Source: Mycobacteriales bacterium (GTDB lineage Bacteria; Actinomycetota; Actinomycetes; Mycobacteriales; CADCTP01). Taken from it: 64,000 bases of DNA. The stretch covers positions 62,001 to 126,000 of the forward strand of contig DASYKU010000124.1 in the NCBI GenBank assembly GCA_035995165.1, read 5' to 3'. Below are positions 17,055 to 26,153 of this stretch, in pieces; the stretch's first letter is position 1, and each line of letters opens with the position of its first letter. Under the pieces are notes generated by a model that saw only the letters and a list, made by a program, of their open reading frames with translations, made no database searches and was not told the DNA's origin. A program made the position numbers and the translations under genes.

Positions 17055-18016
17055 GTGGCCACCTGCTGGGAACCGGGGGGCATGAGCACGACCCAGGTCG
17101 AGCCGGCCGCGAACCGCAGCGGCACCGACGCGTGGTCGACATAGCTGGTCACGCCCGGGACGGACCGCTTGATCCAGGTGCAGGGCGTGTACGTCGTCCC
17201 GGAGAACGCGTAGCAGCTGCCGGTACCGAGCACGCGGGCACTCTGCGCGTCCCGGTCCGGGTCGCGCAACCGCACCGCCTTGTACTCGACGGTCTGCACG
17301 ATGAGGTTGCTCACCGCGACCCCCGGCGTCCCGGCCCGGGTCCACCGTTTCGCCGCGGCCGAGTACGTCCAGGTCTCGGCCGCCCCGCCCGGCGCGGTCA
17401 GGGTCACCGCGGAGGCGCTGCGCTTCAGGCTGGTGGTGAACGCGTCCCCGGTCGAGGCGTACGACAGCACCTGGGTCGGCGGCAGGGAGCCGGCCGGAGC
17501 GGCGGCCAGCACGGTGCTGGTCGAGGTCGTCGAGCCCGAGCTGACCTGGGCGATCCTGGCCTTGGCCAGCAGCTCCTCGACGCCGCTGGCGCCGCCGGTG
17601 TTGGCGTAGACCGGGCGCAGCATCGGCAGCAGCTGCGGGTCCAGCGGCCGGACGCTGCCGACCGGGCCGATGTCGGTGGCGTCCCGGGACTGGAAGACCG
17701 CGACCACGCGCGGCCCCCTCGGCGTCTCGTACTCCTGGTAGACGAGGTCGGCCTTGTCCAGGCCGACGGCACCGGACAGCGGCAGCGACACCACGACCGC
17801 CGGCCGCTTCGCCACCGCGGCCGAGACCGGGGTCGCGGTCAGCGGGGCGAGCGGCGTGTCCGCGGCGGTGCTGGGCGCCGCGGCCGTGGTCGCCGCGGCG
17901 GTCGTCGGGACCGGCGAGGCCGGCGAGGCCGGTTGCAGGCTGACCGTCGGGCTGCCCCCGCAGGCCGCCACCAGCAGGACCGCGCCGAGCGGCAGGAGGG
18001 TCTTCGCTCGGGACAC
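17051..18016 (-). CDS. DUF3048-domain lipoprotein
   Basis: A 321-residue lipoprotein. The lipobox LLVAAC puts the lipidated cysteine at residue 19. A Thr/Ala/Pro linker (about 25-65) precedes a DUF3048 (YerB-type) domain with the family signature VYQEYETPRGPRVVAVFQS and VGSVRPLDPQLLPML. The function of DUF3048 is not established. Its GTG start lies 4 nt after the stop of the Wzz-kinase-like gene, and its end overlaps the O-antigen-ligase gene, so it is translationally tied to the export machinery and may be an extracytoplasmic accessory factor. Confidence 0.8.
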   Translation of the reverse strand: MSRAKTLLPLGAVLLVAACGGSPTVSLQPASPASPVPTTAAATTAAAPSTAADTPLAPLTATPVSAAVAKRPAVVVSLPLSGAVGLDKADLVYQEYETPRGPRVVAVFQSRDATDIGPVGSVRPLDPQLLPMLRPVYANTGGASGVEELLAKARIAQVSSGSTTSTSTVLAAAPAGSLPPTQVLSYASTGDAFTTSLKRSASAVTLTAPGGAAETWTYSAAAKRWTRAGTPGVAVSNLIVQTVEYKAVRLRDPDRDAQSARVLGTGSCYAFSGTTYTPCTWIKRSVPGVTSYVDHASVPLRFAAGSTWVVLMPPGSQQVAT

Positions 18017-18020
18017 CGGC

Positions 18021-19985
18021 TCAGTCCGCCGCCGGGCGGGTGATCCGCCGGGTCGGCTCGTCGATGGCCGCCTCGACCGCCGGGTCGTCCGCGCCGGCCG
18101 GCAGGTGGCCGTTGCCGGTCACGCTCCCGTTGGCCTTGCCGCCGGCCTTGGTGCCGTTGGTCTTCGCGGCGGTGCCGTTGGCGGGCGTATGCCCGTTGGT
18201 GGCGATCCCGTTGGTACGGGCGGTCCGGCCGTTCGTGGTCCCGTTGGCCCGGCTCTCCAGCTGCTGGGTCAGGTCGTCGGCGGCCGCGCCGTAGCGGTCC
18301 TCGGCGCCGTACCGGTCCTCGGCGCCGTACCGGTCCTCCGCGCCGTACCGGTCCTCCGCGCCGTACCGGTCCGAAGTGGACGGTGCGGGCGGGGTGAAGC
18401 GGTCGGGCGCGTAGCCCCGGTCGGCGGCCGCGGCCGGAGTGGCGGCGGCGGTGGCGGCGGGCTGGGCCCGCTTCTCCCGGCGCACCGGCACCCGCGGCAT
18501 CGCGACCATCCCGATCGAGCGGGTGCCGACCAGGTCGATCAGCCGGGCCGCACGCAGCACCTCGTCGTGCGTGGTGGCGCCGAGCTCGACCACCAGCACG
18601 GTCACGTGGGCGAGCCGGGCCAGCGTCTGGGCCTGCGAGCCCGAGGACATCGGCGGCGCGTCGATGACGACGAACCGGGCCGAGTGCCGGAACTGGCGGA
18701 TGGCCTGCTCGGTGAGGAAGACCTGGGTCGCCTCGCTGGTGAGCTCGGCCTCGGCGCCGGGCGGGATGACCCGCAGGCCGTGCGCGGTGGCCGGGCGCTG
18801 CTCCAGGTCGGAGACGCTGTAGCCGCCGTGCAGAAGCTCGGACAGGCCGGGCGCGGTCGGGTCGAGGTCGAGGATCTGCCGGCCGCTGGAGGAGGGGTCG
18901 GCGCAGACCAGCACGGTGTCCAGGTTCATCCGGGCCAGCGAGACGGCCAGGTTGGCGGCGACGATGCTGCCGGCCGGCCCGTCGGAGGCGCCGGCGACCA
19001 GGATGATCTGCTCCCGGTCGGACACCAGTGAGACCAGCACGTTCCGCAGCTCGCTGAACGCGTTGCCCTGCCGGCTGTGCGTGCTCTGCACCAGGCTGAA
19101 GTCGGTCCGGGTGCCGGAGGGCACCTCGACCAGCACCGGCACGTCGAACTGACGCTCCAGGTCGACCGAGCGGCGGACCCGTTTGTCGGCCCGCTCGATC
19201 GCGAACGCGAGCATCAGCCCGAACAGCAGCCCCAGCAGCAGGCCGCTGGCGATGGCGAGGATGCCGAGCGGACCGGAGGCCGTGCTCGGCAGCTGCGCGT
19301 CGGTGGTGATCAGCCCGGGATCGATCTGGGTGGTCTGCAGCGGGATCAGCCGGCCCTGCAGGATGTTCAGCTGGTCGGTGATGGTGTTGACCTGCGCCTG
19401 CGCGGCGGCGTGGTCGGCCGAGGTCGGCGACAGCGCCGCGAGCTGGCTCGAGTACTTCCTCAGCGCGACCCCGAGCGTGTTGACCTGGGTCTGCAGCGCC
19501 TTGATCTGAGCGCTGGTGCTGGCCTTGGCCGTGTCCCCGCGCACGGCGAGGTACGCCTCGGCGAACGCGTGCGCGCCCTGCTGGGCGGCCAGCGGGTTGT
19601 CGGTGGTGAAGGCGATGTTGAGGAACGAGGTGTTCGCCGGCACGGTGATCGAGACCGCCTTGCCGAGCTCCTCCGGCGTGACCGAGGTGCGCAGCAGGTC
19701 CCGGGCCTTGGTCTCCACCAGCGTCGACTTGACCAGCTGGGCCTCGGTGTCGAGGTTGACCTCGCCGGACGTGCGGCCGTTGGCCACCGCGCTGTCCGAC
19801 CCCGTCGCGTTGACCTGCACGCTGGCGGTCGAGGTGTACTGCTGGGTGCGGGTGGCCGTGAAGGCGTAACCGGCGCTGACGCCGACCAGCAGGCCCAGAG
19901 CGATGGCCCACCAGCGCCGCTTCGCGAGACGCAGGTAGTCGCCCAGCTGGAGCGTGCTCCCACCGGACGAGCGCATCTGGCTCAC
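18021..19985 (-). CDS. Wzz/BY-kinase-like chain-length regulator with degenerate Walker A
   Basis: A 654-residue protein. Wzz-type N-terminal part: helix 1 about 24-45, extracytoplasmic coil, helix 2 about 243-265. The cytoplasmic part (about 300-500) has the CpsD/CapB tyrosine-kinase fold, but the Walker A lysine is absent: the GxGKST site reads G336-P-A-G339-S-I. The first aspartate of Walker A' is Cys (VLVCADP), while Walker B FVVIDAPP is kept. Residues about 537-567 carry five copies of DRYGAE, giving five evenly spaced tyrosines, followed by a low-complexity tail rich in Asn-Gly. The GTG start has AAGGGGGT upstream. It likely still sets chain length, but ATP binding is doubtful. First gene of the operon leading to 13505. 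Confidence 0.87.
   Translation of the reverse strand: MSQMRSSGGSTLQLGDYLRLAKRRWWAIALGLLVGVSAGYAFTATRTQQYTSTASVQVNATGSDSAVANGRTSGEVNLDTEAQLVKSTLVETKARDLLRTSVTPEELGKAVSITVPANTSFLNIAFTTDNPLAAQQGAHAFAEAYLAVRGDTAKASTSAQIKALQTQVNTLGVALRKYSSQLAALSPTSADHAAAQAQVNTITDQLNILQGRLIPLQTTQIDPGLITTDAQLPSTASGPLGILAIASGLLLGLLFGLMLAFAIERADKRVRRSVDLERQFDVPVLVEVPSGTRTDFSLVQSTHSRQGNAFSELRNVLVSLVSDREQIILVAGASDGPAGSIVAANLAVSLARMNLDTVLVCADPSSSGRQILDLDPTAPGLSELLHGGYSVSDLEQRPATAHGLRVIPPGAEAELTSEATQVFLTEQAIRQFRHSARFVVIDAPPMSSGSQAQTLARLAHVTVLVVELGATTHDEVLRAARLIDLVGTRSIGMVAMPRVPVRREKRAQPAATAAATPAAAADRGYAPDRFTPPAPSTSDRYGAEDRYGAEDRYGAEDRYGAEDRYGAAADDLTQQLESRANGTTNGRTARTNGIATNGHTPANGTAAKTNGTKAGGKANGSVTGNGHLPAGADDPAVEAAIDEPTRRITRPAAD
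18286..18375 (-). repeat. Five tandem 18-bp repeats encoding DRYGAE
   Basis: Five head-to-tail 18-bp units (18286, 18304, 18322, 18340, 18358), nearly identical at DNA level (GCGCCGTACCGGTCCTCx on the plus strand). Each encodes one DRYGAE hexapeptide. The low divergence suggests recent expansion by slippage, so copy number may vary between strains. Confidence 0.95.
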
Positions 19986-20125
19986 TACGTACCCCCTTCA
20001 CCCTGGACGCGAGAAGTCTCTCGCATGCGCAGGTGTGGTCCACCGCCGGCCGCGGGACGCCGACGTTCGAATCGGTCTCAACGTTAGCCCGTACGGCGGT
20101 CGACCCACGGGTGAACCCGGAGATT

Positions 20126-20137
20126 TGAGATCTCTCA
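20126..20137. promoter_or_regulatory. Small inverted repeat in a divergent promoter region
   Basis: TGAGA-TC-TCTCA lies in the 250-nt region between the Wzz-kinase-like gene (start 19985) and the GT14 gene (start 20236). It could be an operator half-site pair, but it is short and no regulator can be named. Confidence 0.2.
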
Positions 20138-20235
20138 CCCAGCCAGGGTTCAGCGTATGCTCCGAGCCCTTACCGACCCGGGTCGGCTCGGTCCGAGCCC
20201 CGGTTCCTCGCCCGCGCCGGATCCTGGGGGAACGA

Positions 20236-21162
20236 GTGCGCGTCTGCTACCACATCCAGTCCCACACGCTGCCCGCCCAGCTGGTGCGGTTGATCCGGAC
20301 GATCCGTACGTCCAGCCCCACCGGCCTGGTCGTCGTGAGCCACTCGGTGACCGGCCCGGAGCTGGAGCTCGGCGAGCTGGCGGACGACCCCGCGGTGATC
20401 GTCCGCCGGGTCCCCAACGGCTACGGTGACTTCTCCCACATCGACCGCTGGCTCGAGGTGGTCGACCTGCTCGTCGAGCGGGGCGAGGACTTCGACTGGC
20501 TGTGCAACCTCAGCGGCCAGGACTACCCGCTGGTGCCGCTGGCGCAGGCCGAGCGGGAGCTGCTCGAGGGCGGCGCGGACGGCTACCTCCAGCTCTACCC
20601 GGTCTTCACCGCCGGCGGGAAGTGGCCGCGCAGCAAGGGCCTGACCCGGTACGCCTTCCGCTACGCGCGGCTGCCGCTGCCGCCGAAGGCCCTGCGGTTG
20701 CTGCGCCCGCTCGCCGCGGTGAACAAGGTGCAGCCGCTGATCCGCGTCAACGCCGCGTACGGGGCGTTCGGGGTGCGGCGGCCGGTGCCGATCCCGCTGC
20801 CGCAGTTCTGGGGCGGTTCCTTCTTCTGCTCGCTCTCCCGCGAGTGCGTGCTCTACGTCCGGGACTGGGTCCGGCAGAACCCTCGGCTGGTCCGCTACTT
20901 CCGCGGGGTGCTCGCGCCGGAGGAGGTGTTCTTCCAGACCGTGCTGCGCGGCGCCGGCCGGTTCGAGCTGACCGCGGACAGCAAGCGCTACTTCGACTTC
21001 CGGGAGAGCAAGGGCAATCACCCGAAGGTGCTGCGGGTGGCCGACCTGCCCCGGATGGAGTCCCGCGGCGCGCACTTCGCCCGCAAGATCGACGAGCGCG
21101 TCGACCCGGAGCTGATCGACCTGCTCGACGAGCGGGTGCTCGGAGTTACGCACTCTCAGTAG
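20236..21162 (+). CDS. GT14 (core-2/I-branching type) glycosyltransferase
   Basis: A 308-residue glycosyltransferase of the Branch family (GT14). Recognisable parts are the N-terminal VCYHIQSHTLPAQLVRL, NGYGDFSHIDRWLEVVD, the signature CNLSGQDYPL (about residues 94-103), FWGGSFFCSLSRECV and LAPEEVFFQTVL. GT14 enzymes usually add beta-1,6-linked GlcNAc or xylose branches; bacterial members are scattered in exopolysaccharide loci. The GTG at 20236 follows GGGGGAACGA, the same leader type used by the propeller genes nearby; the longer frame has no such site. It may add a side branch to the repeat unit. Confidence 0.82.
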   Translation: MRVCYHIQSHTLPAQLVRLIRTIRTSSPTGLVVVSHSVTGPELELGELADDPAVIVRRVPNGYGDFSHIDRWLEVVDLLVERGEDFDWLCNLSGQDYPLVPLAQAERELLEGGADGYLQLYPVFTAGGKWPRSKGLTRYAFRYARLPLPPKALRLLRPLAAVNKVQPLIRVNAAYGAFGVRRPVPIPLPQFWGGSFFCSLSRECVLYVRDWVRQNPRLVRYFRGVLAPEEVFFQTVLRGAGRFELTADSKRYFDFRESKGNHPKVLRVADLPRMESRGAHFARKIDERVDPELIDLLDERVLGVTHSQ

Positions 21163-21318
21163 TCATTTCATTGCGCAGAACGCACGAACGAGTGTGATCA
21201 CGGTGCGTGTTCGCTGTGAGTTGCCGATTCGGGTTCCGAGAGCCCGTCATTGCCCGTACGGTCCGCACGTCTGCCGGACGGGGGCGTCGCCTCCCGCCGA
21301 TGTTCCTTTGGGGGGAAT

Positions 21319-24300
21319 GTGACGAGACGATGGGTGGCTGCCGTCCTGGCGGCCTTGGTGGGGACCCTGCTGGCGGTACAGCCGGCCTGGGCGGTCAACG
21401 CCCAGCAGAGCACGGCCGTGAACGCGGTCCCGTCGGCGGCCACGCCGAACGCCGTGGGCGGAGCCGTCTTCTCGATGGCTCAGGTCGGCACGACGATCGT
21501 GATGGGCGGCGCGTTCACCTCGATGCAGTCGCCGAACCGGGCGACCACGTACAACAACATGCCGTACATCGCCGCCTTCGACCAGAACACCGGTCAGGTC
21601 GTCACGACGTTCGCGCCCGGCCTGGACGGGGCGGTCAACGCCGTGCTGCCCGGCCCGACCGCCGGCACCGTGTACGTCGGCGGCAACTTCAACAACGTCG
21701 GCGGGGTCAAGGCCAAGGGCCTGGTGCTGCTGAACGTGACCACCGGTGCCCGGGTCGCCGGCTTCGCCGCGATCAGCATGAACGGCATCGTCAACAGCGT
21801 GCAGCGGCTGGGTGCCCGGCTGTTCGTCGGCGGCACGTTCACCTCGATCGGCGGCCAGACCCGCGGCGGCATCGCCTCGATGAGCGCCACCACCGGCGCC
21901 GTCGACTCGTTCGTCACCAGCACGGTCACGGTCAACCACAACTGGACCTCGACCAACGGCGGGGCCAAGGCGGCGGTCGGTGTCTCGAAGATCGACATCA
22001 CCCCGGACGGCTCCCGGATGGTCGCGATCGGCAACTTCAAGCTCGTCGACGGGCTGTCCCGCGACCAGGTCGCGATGTGGAACCTGTCCGCCACCGGCGC
22101 CACCCTCCGCGCCGACTGGCAGACCCACCGCTACGAGGCGGCCTGCTTCTCCTGGGCGTACGACTCCTACATCCGGGACGTCGACTTCTCCCCGGACGGC
22201 TCGTACTTCGTGATCGCCGCGACCGGCGGTGGCAACGGCACGCTCTGTGACACCGCGGCCCGGTTCGAGACCGACGCGACCGGCACCGACATCCAGCCGA
22301 CCTGGGTCGACTACGCCGGTGGTGACACCGTGCTGTCGATCGCGATCACCGGCACCGTGGTCTACGCCGGCGGTCACATGCGCTGGATGAACAACCCCAA
22401 CGCGAGCGACTTCGCCGGTGGCGGCTCCGTGCCGCGGCCGGGCCTGGTCGCCCTCGACCCGGCCAACGGCATCCCGCTGACCTGGAACCCGGGGCGCAAC
22501 CCGCGCGGCGCCGGCGCGTACTCGCTGCTGGCCACTCCGCAGGGGCTCTACGTCGGCAGCGACACCGACTACATCGGCAACCGGAAGTACTTCCACGGCA
22601 AGATCGCCTTCTTCCCGCTGGCGGGCGGCGTCGCGCCGGCCTCCACCGCGGTGCAGGCGCTGCCGGGCGGCGTCTACCTGGGCGCGTCCCAGCAGGCCGC
22701 CGCGTCCAACGTGCTCTACCGGGTCAACGCCGGCGGCAGCGCCGTGCAGGCCGTCGACGCCGGTCCGGACTGGTCCGACGGCTCCGGCAACGTCAGCGGC
22801 GGCAACAACGCCGGCTACAGCCCGGTGCCCAACGTCGACGCGAGCGTGCCGGCGACCACCCCGCGCTCGATCTTCGACAGCGAGCACTGGGGCGCGCAGA
22901 GCTGGACCTTCCCGATCCCGTCCGGGTCCACGGTCAAGGTGCGGCTCTACTACGCCAACCGGTGCGGCTGCACCTCCGGCGTCGGGCAGCGGGTCTTCAA
23001 CGTCGCCATCAACGGCACCGCGGTGCAGTCCTCGTACGACATCGTGGCCAACGTCGGCGACCAGACCGGCACCATGAAGGAGTTCCCGGACATCACCGCC
23101 GCCGCGGACGGTGCGGTCCACATCGACTTCAGCAACCAGGTCGAGAACCCGCTCATCAACGGCATCGAGATCGTCCGTACCGACATCGCGGCCCCGCCGG
23201 CCGGCGCCGCGGGCGCGCTGACCGAGCGCAACTTCGACGGCAGCACCGCGGGTGCCGCGACGGCCGTGACCTCGCCGCTGGACTTCAGCACCGTGCGGGG
23301 CGCGACCCTGGTCGGCAACCAGCTCTACTACGGCAAGACCGACGGGCTGTTCTACCGGCGGACCTTCAACGGCGCCACGTTCGGGGCCGAGGAGCTCGTC
23401 GACCCGTACAACGACCCGGCCTGGGTGAACGTCGACACCGGCTCCGGCCAGACGTTCAAGGGCCAGCGGCCGTCGTTCTACAACGAGATCACCAACATCA
23501 CCGCGATGTTCACCGACGGCTCGGGCCAGCTGTACTACAAGCTGCTCGGCGACTCGAACCTCTACAAGCGCTCGTTCAGCGCGGACAGCGGGATCATCCA
23601 CGACAACCGGATCGCGACCGGGACCCAGCTGCCCGACATCACCGGGGCGTTCTACTCCGGCGGGAACCTCTACTACGCGACCCGCGCGGACGGGAACCTG
23701 TCCAAGGTCGGCTTCTCGGCCGGCACGCTGACCGGCGCCGCGACCGTGGTGAGCGGCCCGGCCTCGGACGGCGTGGACTGGCGCTCCCGGGCGCTGTTCC
23801 TCGGCCCGCGCATCGCGGCCAACACCCCGCCGACCGCGGTCGCCGCGGTGACCTGCTCGGGGCTGGACTGCTCGGCCACCGCGGCCGGCTCGGCCGACAG
23901 CGACGGCACGATCGCCTCGTACTCGTGGGCGTGGGGGGACGGCACCACCACGACCGGCTCGACCTCGACCCACTCGTACACGACGGCCGGGCCGTACACG
24001 GTCACGCTGACCGTGACCGACAACGACGGCGGGACCGCGACGGCGACGAAGCCGGTCACCGTCACGGCGCCGCCGCCGGTGACCAACCCGATCACCTTCC
24101 GGGCCACGGCCGGCAACCAGGCCAACGCGACCTCGGCGAAGATCACCGTGCCGGCGACCGTGCAGGCCGGCGACGGCCTGGTGCTGGTGATGACCAGCAA
24201 CAGCAACACGGTCACCTACGGCGACCCGGCCGGCTGGGCCGTCGCGAACACGGTCAGCACGACCGGCATCACGACGAAGGTCTACTCGAAGGTCGCGACC

Positions 24301-24717
24301 GCGACCGACGCCGGCTCGGTCGTCACGGTCACCGCGAGCGCCGTGAACAAGATGGACCTGCGGCTGGCCGCGTACGGCAACACGAGCACCACGGCGCCCG
24401 TCGCCACGGTGACCACCGCGGTCGACACCGCCGCGGTGGCGGCCCACACGACGCCGGCGGCCTCCGTCACCGGCAGCGGCAAGTGGGTCGTCTCGTACTG
24501 GGGTGACAAGTCGGCGGCAACGGCGGCCTGGACGGCTCCGGCCGGCCAGACGGTGCGCGGGGTCACGATCGGCACCGGCGCCGGGCGGGTCACCTCGCTG
24601 CTCACCGACGCGGGGGCCGCGGCCGCCGCGGGCCCGGCCGGCGGGCTGACCGCCACGACCGACGCCCCCGGCACCAAGGCGACGATGCTGACGATCGTGC
24701 TCAACCCGGCCTCCTAG
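21319..24717 (+). CDS. Secreted propeller-malectin-PKD protein (paralogue B)
   Basis: A 1132-residue exported protein. A signal peptide (about 1-27, ending AWA) is followed by delta-60/propeller-like repeats (about 30-460; e.g. VMGGAFTSM, YVGGNFNNV). A malectin-like carbohydrate-binding domain is inserted at about 467-620 (YRVNAGG start, RLYYANRC, FNVAINGTAV, VHIDF, INGIEIV). A second propeller block (about 635-830), a PKD domain (about 834-920) and the same C-terminal module as paralogue A (about 922-1132) follow. The GTG start sits after TTTGGGGGGAAT. It is about 60% alike to paralogue A by eye outside the malectin insert. The malectin domain suggests glycan binding, in keeping with a role on or in the polysaccharide layer. 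Confidence 0.86.
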   Translation: MTRRWVAAVLAALVGTLLAVQPAWAVNAQQSTAVNAVPSAATPNAVGGAVFSMAQVGTTIVMGGAFTSMQSPNRATTYNNMPYIAAFDQNTGQVVTTFAPGLDGAVNAVLPGPTAGTVYVGGNFNNVGGVKAKGLVLLNVTTGARVAGFAAISMNGIVNSVQRLGARLFVGGTFTSIGGQTRGGIASMSATTGAVDSFVTSTVTVNHNWTSTNGGAKAAVGVSKIDITPDGSRMVAIGNFKLVDGLSRDQVAMWNLSATGATLRADWQTHRYEAACFSWAYDSYIRDVDFSPDGSYFVIAATGGGNGTLCDTAARFETDATGTDIQPTWVDYAGGDTVLSIAITGTVVYAGGHMRWMNNPNASDFAGGGSVPRPGLVALDPANGIPLTWNPGRNPRGAGAYSLLATPQGLYVGSDTDYIGNRKYFHGKIAFFPLAGGVAPASTAVQALPGGVYLGASQQAAASNVLYRVNAGGSAVQAVDAGPDWSDGSGNVSGGNNAGYSPVPNVDASVPATTPRSIFDSEHWGAQSWTFPIPSGSTVKVRLYYANRCGCTSGVGQRVFNVAINGTAVQSSYDIVANVGDQTGTMKEFPDITAAADGAVHIDFSNQVENPLINGIEIVRTDIAAPPAGAAGALTERNFDGSTAGAATAVTSPLDFSTVRGATLVGNQLYYGKTDGLFYRRTFNGATFGAEELVDPYNDPAWVNVDTGSGQTFKGQRPSFYNEITNITAMFTDGSGQLYYKLLGDSNLYKRSFSADSGIIHDNRIATGTQLPDITGAFYSGGNLYYATRADGNLSKVGFSAGTLTGAATVVSGPASDGVDWRSRALFLGPRIAANTPPTAVAAVTCSGLDCSATAAGSADSDGTIASYSWAWGDGTTTTGSTSTHSYTTAGPYTVTLTVTDNDGGTATATKPVTVTAPPPVTNPITFRATAGNQANATSAKITVPATVQAGDGLVLVMTSNSNTVTYGDPAGWAVANTVSTTGITTKVYSKVATATDAGSVVTVTASAVNKMDLRLAAYGNTSTTAPVATVTTAVDTAAVAAHTTPAASVTGSGKWVVSYWGDKSAATAAWTAPAGQTVRGVTIGTGAGRVTSLLTDAGAAAAAGPAGGLTATTDAPGTKATMLTIVLNPAS

Positions 24718-24726
24718 GCCGTGCAG

Positions 24727-24764
24727 TACGACGAGGGTCCGGTTTCCGCCGGGCCCTCGTCGTA
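24727..24764 (+). terminator. Intrinsic terminator of paralogue B
   Basis: TACGACGAGGGTCCGG pairs with CCGGGCCCTCGTCGTA (one G-U pair) around a 6-nt loop, followed by TTCAATTCATC. It begins 10 nt after the stop at 24717. Confidence 0.88.
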
Positions 24765-24878
24765 TTCAATTCATCACCGAAAGTAGTGCTTTCCCGAAGT
24801 ATCTGAGCGGCCCTCCGAATGCTCCTAGGATTCGTCAGGGGGCCGTCGTGGGGCGGCTGCGGACTTCCGGGGGGAAGA

Positions 24879-26153
24879 ATGCGGGGAAGGCTTTTCGCAG
24901 TCAGTGCTGCGACGGTGTTCTGTACGGCGCTCGTCGCCGCCACCGGCGCGGTAGGTGCCGACGCGTCCATCGGGCTCGGCACGGTGGTGAGCACCAACCC
25001 GGTGAACTACACGCCGAACGTCACCAACGGTGCGGTCTACAAGACCGCCGAGATCAACGGCATGCTCTACGCGGGCGGCTCGTTCACCTCGGTCGCCGCC
25101 GCGGCCGGGACGTCGCCGCAGGGCACGTTCGGCCGGGCGCACATCGTGGCCTTCAACGCCGCGACCGGGTCGGTCTCGACGGCTTTCGCGCCCAACGTGA
25201 ACGGCGCGGTCTGGGCGATCGTCGCCGGCGGCAGTTCGCTGTACGTCGGCGGGTCCTTTTCCAGCGTCAATGGCGTCGCCCGGCGCGGAATCGTGAAACT
25301 CGATCCCGTCACCGGCGCCGTCGACAGCGCGTTCAACGCGAAGCTGAGCGGGAACGTGTCCGAGGCCGCGGTCGTGAACGGGCGGCTGATCGTCAGCGGC
25401 ACGTTCGCCAAGAAGATCGCCGCGCTGAACCTGACCACCGGCGCCGACACCGGCTACATCACCGTCCCGATCACCGGGTCGGTCGCGCCCAACGCCGGCG
25501 CGGTCGAGGTCTACCGGTTCGCGGTCAACCCGGCCGGGACCCGACTGGTCGGCATCGGCAACTTCACGGCGGTCGGCGGGCAGACCCACTACCGCGCGCT
25601 CATGCTCACCCTTGGCGCGACGTCGGCCACCGTGAACGCCTGGCGGTACAAGCCGCTCGAGGTCGCCTGCTCGGCGCCGAAGCTCCCGGACCAGACCCGG
25701 GACGTCGACTTCTCCCCGGACGGGTCGTACTTCGTGATCGTCGCCACCGGCGGCACGCCGTCGCGAGGCCAGGGCGCGGTCGGCATCTGCGACGCCGCGG
25801 CCCGCTTCGAGACCGACGTCGTCGCGCCGGCCAAGCCGACCTGGATCAACTACACCGGCGGCGACACGCTGCACTCGGTCGCCGTCAGCGACAAGGCCGT
25901 GTACGTCCAGGGTCATCAGCGCTGGCTGGACAACCCGCAGGGCCACGACAACCCCGGTCCGGGCGCGGTCGCCCGGCAGGGGATCGGTGCCATCGACCCG
26001 GTCTCGGGCAAGGCGCTGCCCTGGAACCCCGGCAAGGACCGCGGCGTCGGCGGGCGGGACCTGCTGATCACGCCGCGCGGGCTGTGGGTCTCCAGCGACA
26101 CCGCGCACATCGGCGGCGAGACCCGGATGCGGGTCGCCCTGCTGCCGGTCTGA
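24879..26153 (+). CDS. Secreted beta-propeller protein (paralogue C, short form)
   Basis: A 424-residue exported protein with a signal peptide (about 1-27) and a single propeller block like the first block of paralogues A and B. Shared motifs include LYAGGSFTSV, LYVGGSFSSVNG, RDVDFSPDGSYFVIVATGG, YTGGDTLHSVAV and GHQRWLDNPQGHDN. It lacks the second block, the PKD domain and the C-terminal module, so it is either the ancestral core or a shortened copy. The ATG is chosen because CCGGGGGGAAGA lies immediately upstream. It sits alone between a terminator and a low-complexity gap. Surface location is likely; the function is unknown. Confidence 0.83.
   Translation: MRGRLFAVSAATVFCTALVAATGAVGADASIGLGTVVSTNPVNYTPNVTNGAVYKTAEINGMLYAGGSFTSVAAAAGTSPQGTFGRAHIVAFNAATGSVSTAFAPNVNGAVWAIVAGGSSLYVGGSFSSVNGVARRGIVKLDPVTGAVDSAFNAKLSGNVSEAAVVNGRLIVSGTFAKKIAALNLTTGADTGYITVPITGSVAPNAGAVEVYRFAVNPAGTRLVGIGNFTAVGGQTHYRALMLTLGATSATVNAWRYKPLEVACSAPKLPDQTRDVDFSPDGSYFVIVATGGTPSRGQGAVGICDAAARFETDVVAPAKPTWINYTGGDTLHSVAVSDKAVYVQGHQRWLDNPQGHDNPGPGAVARQGIGAIDPVSGKALPWNPGKDRGVGGRDLLITPRGLWVSSDTAHIGGETRMRVALLPV

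Noticed and set aside
18286-18375. CRISPR-like array
   Set aside because: The repeats are contiguous, in frame and coding, with no spacers.
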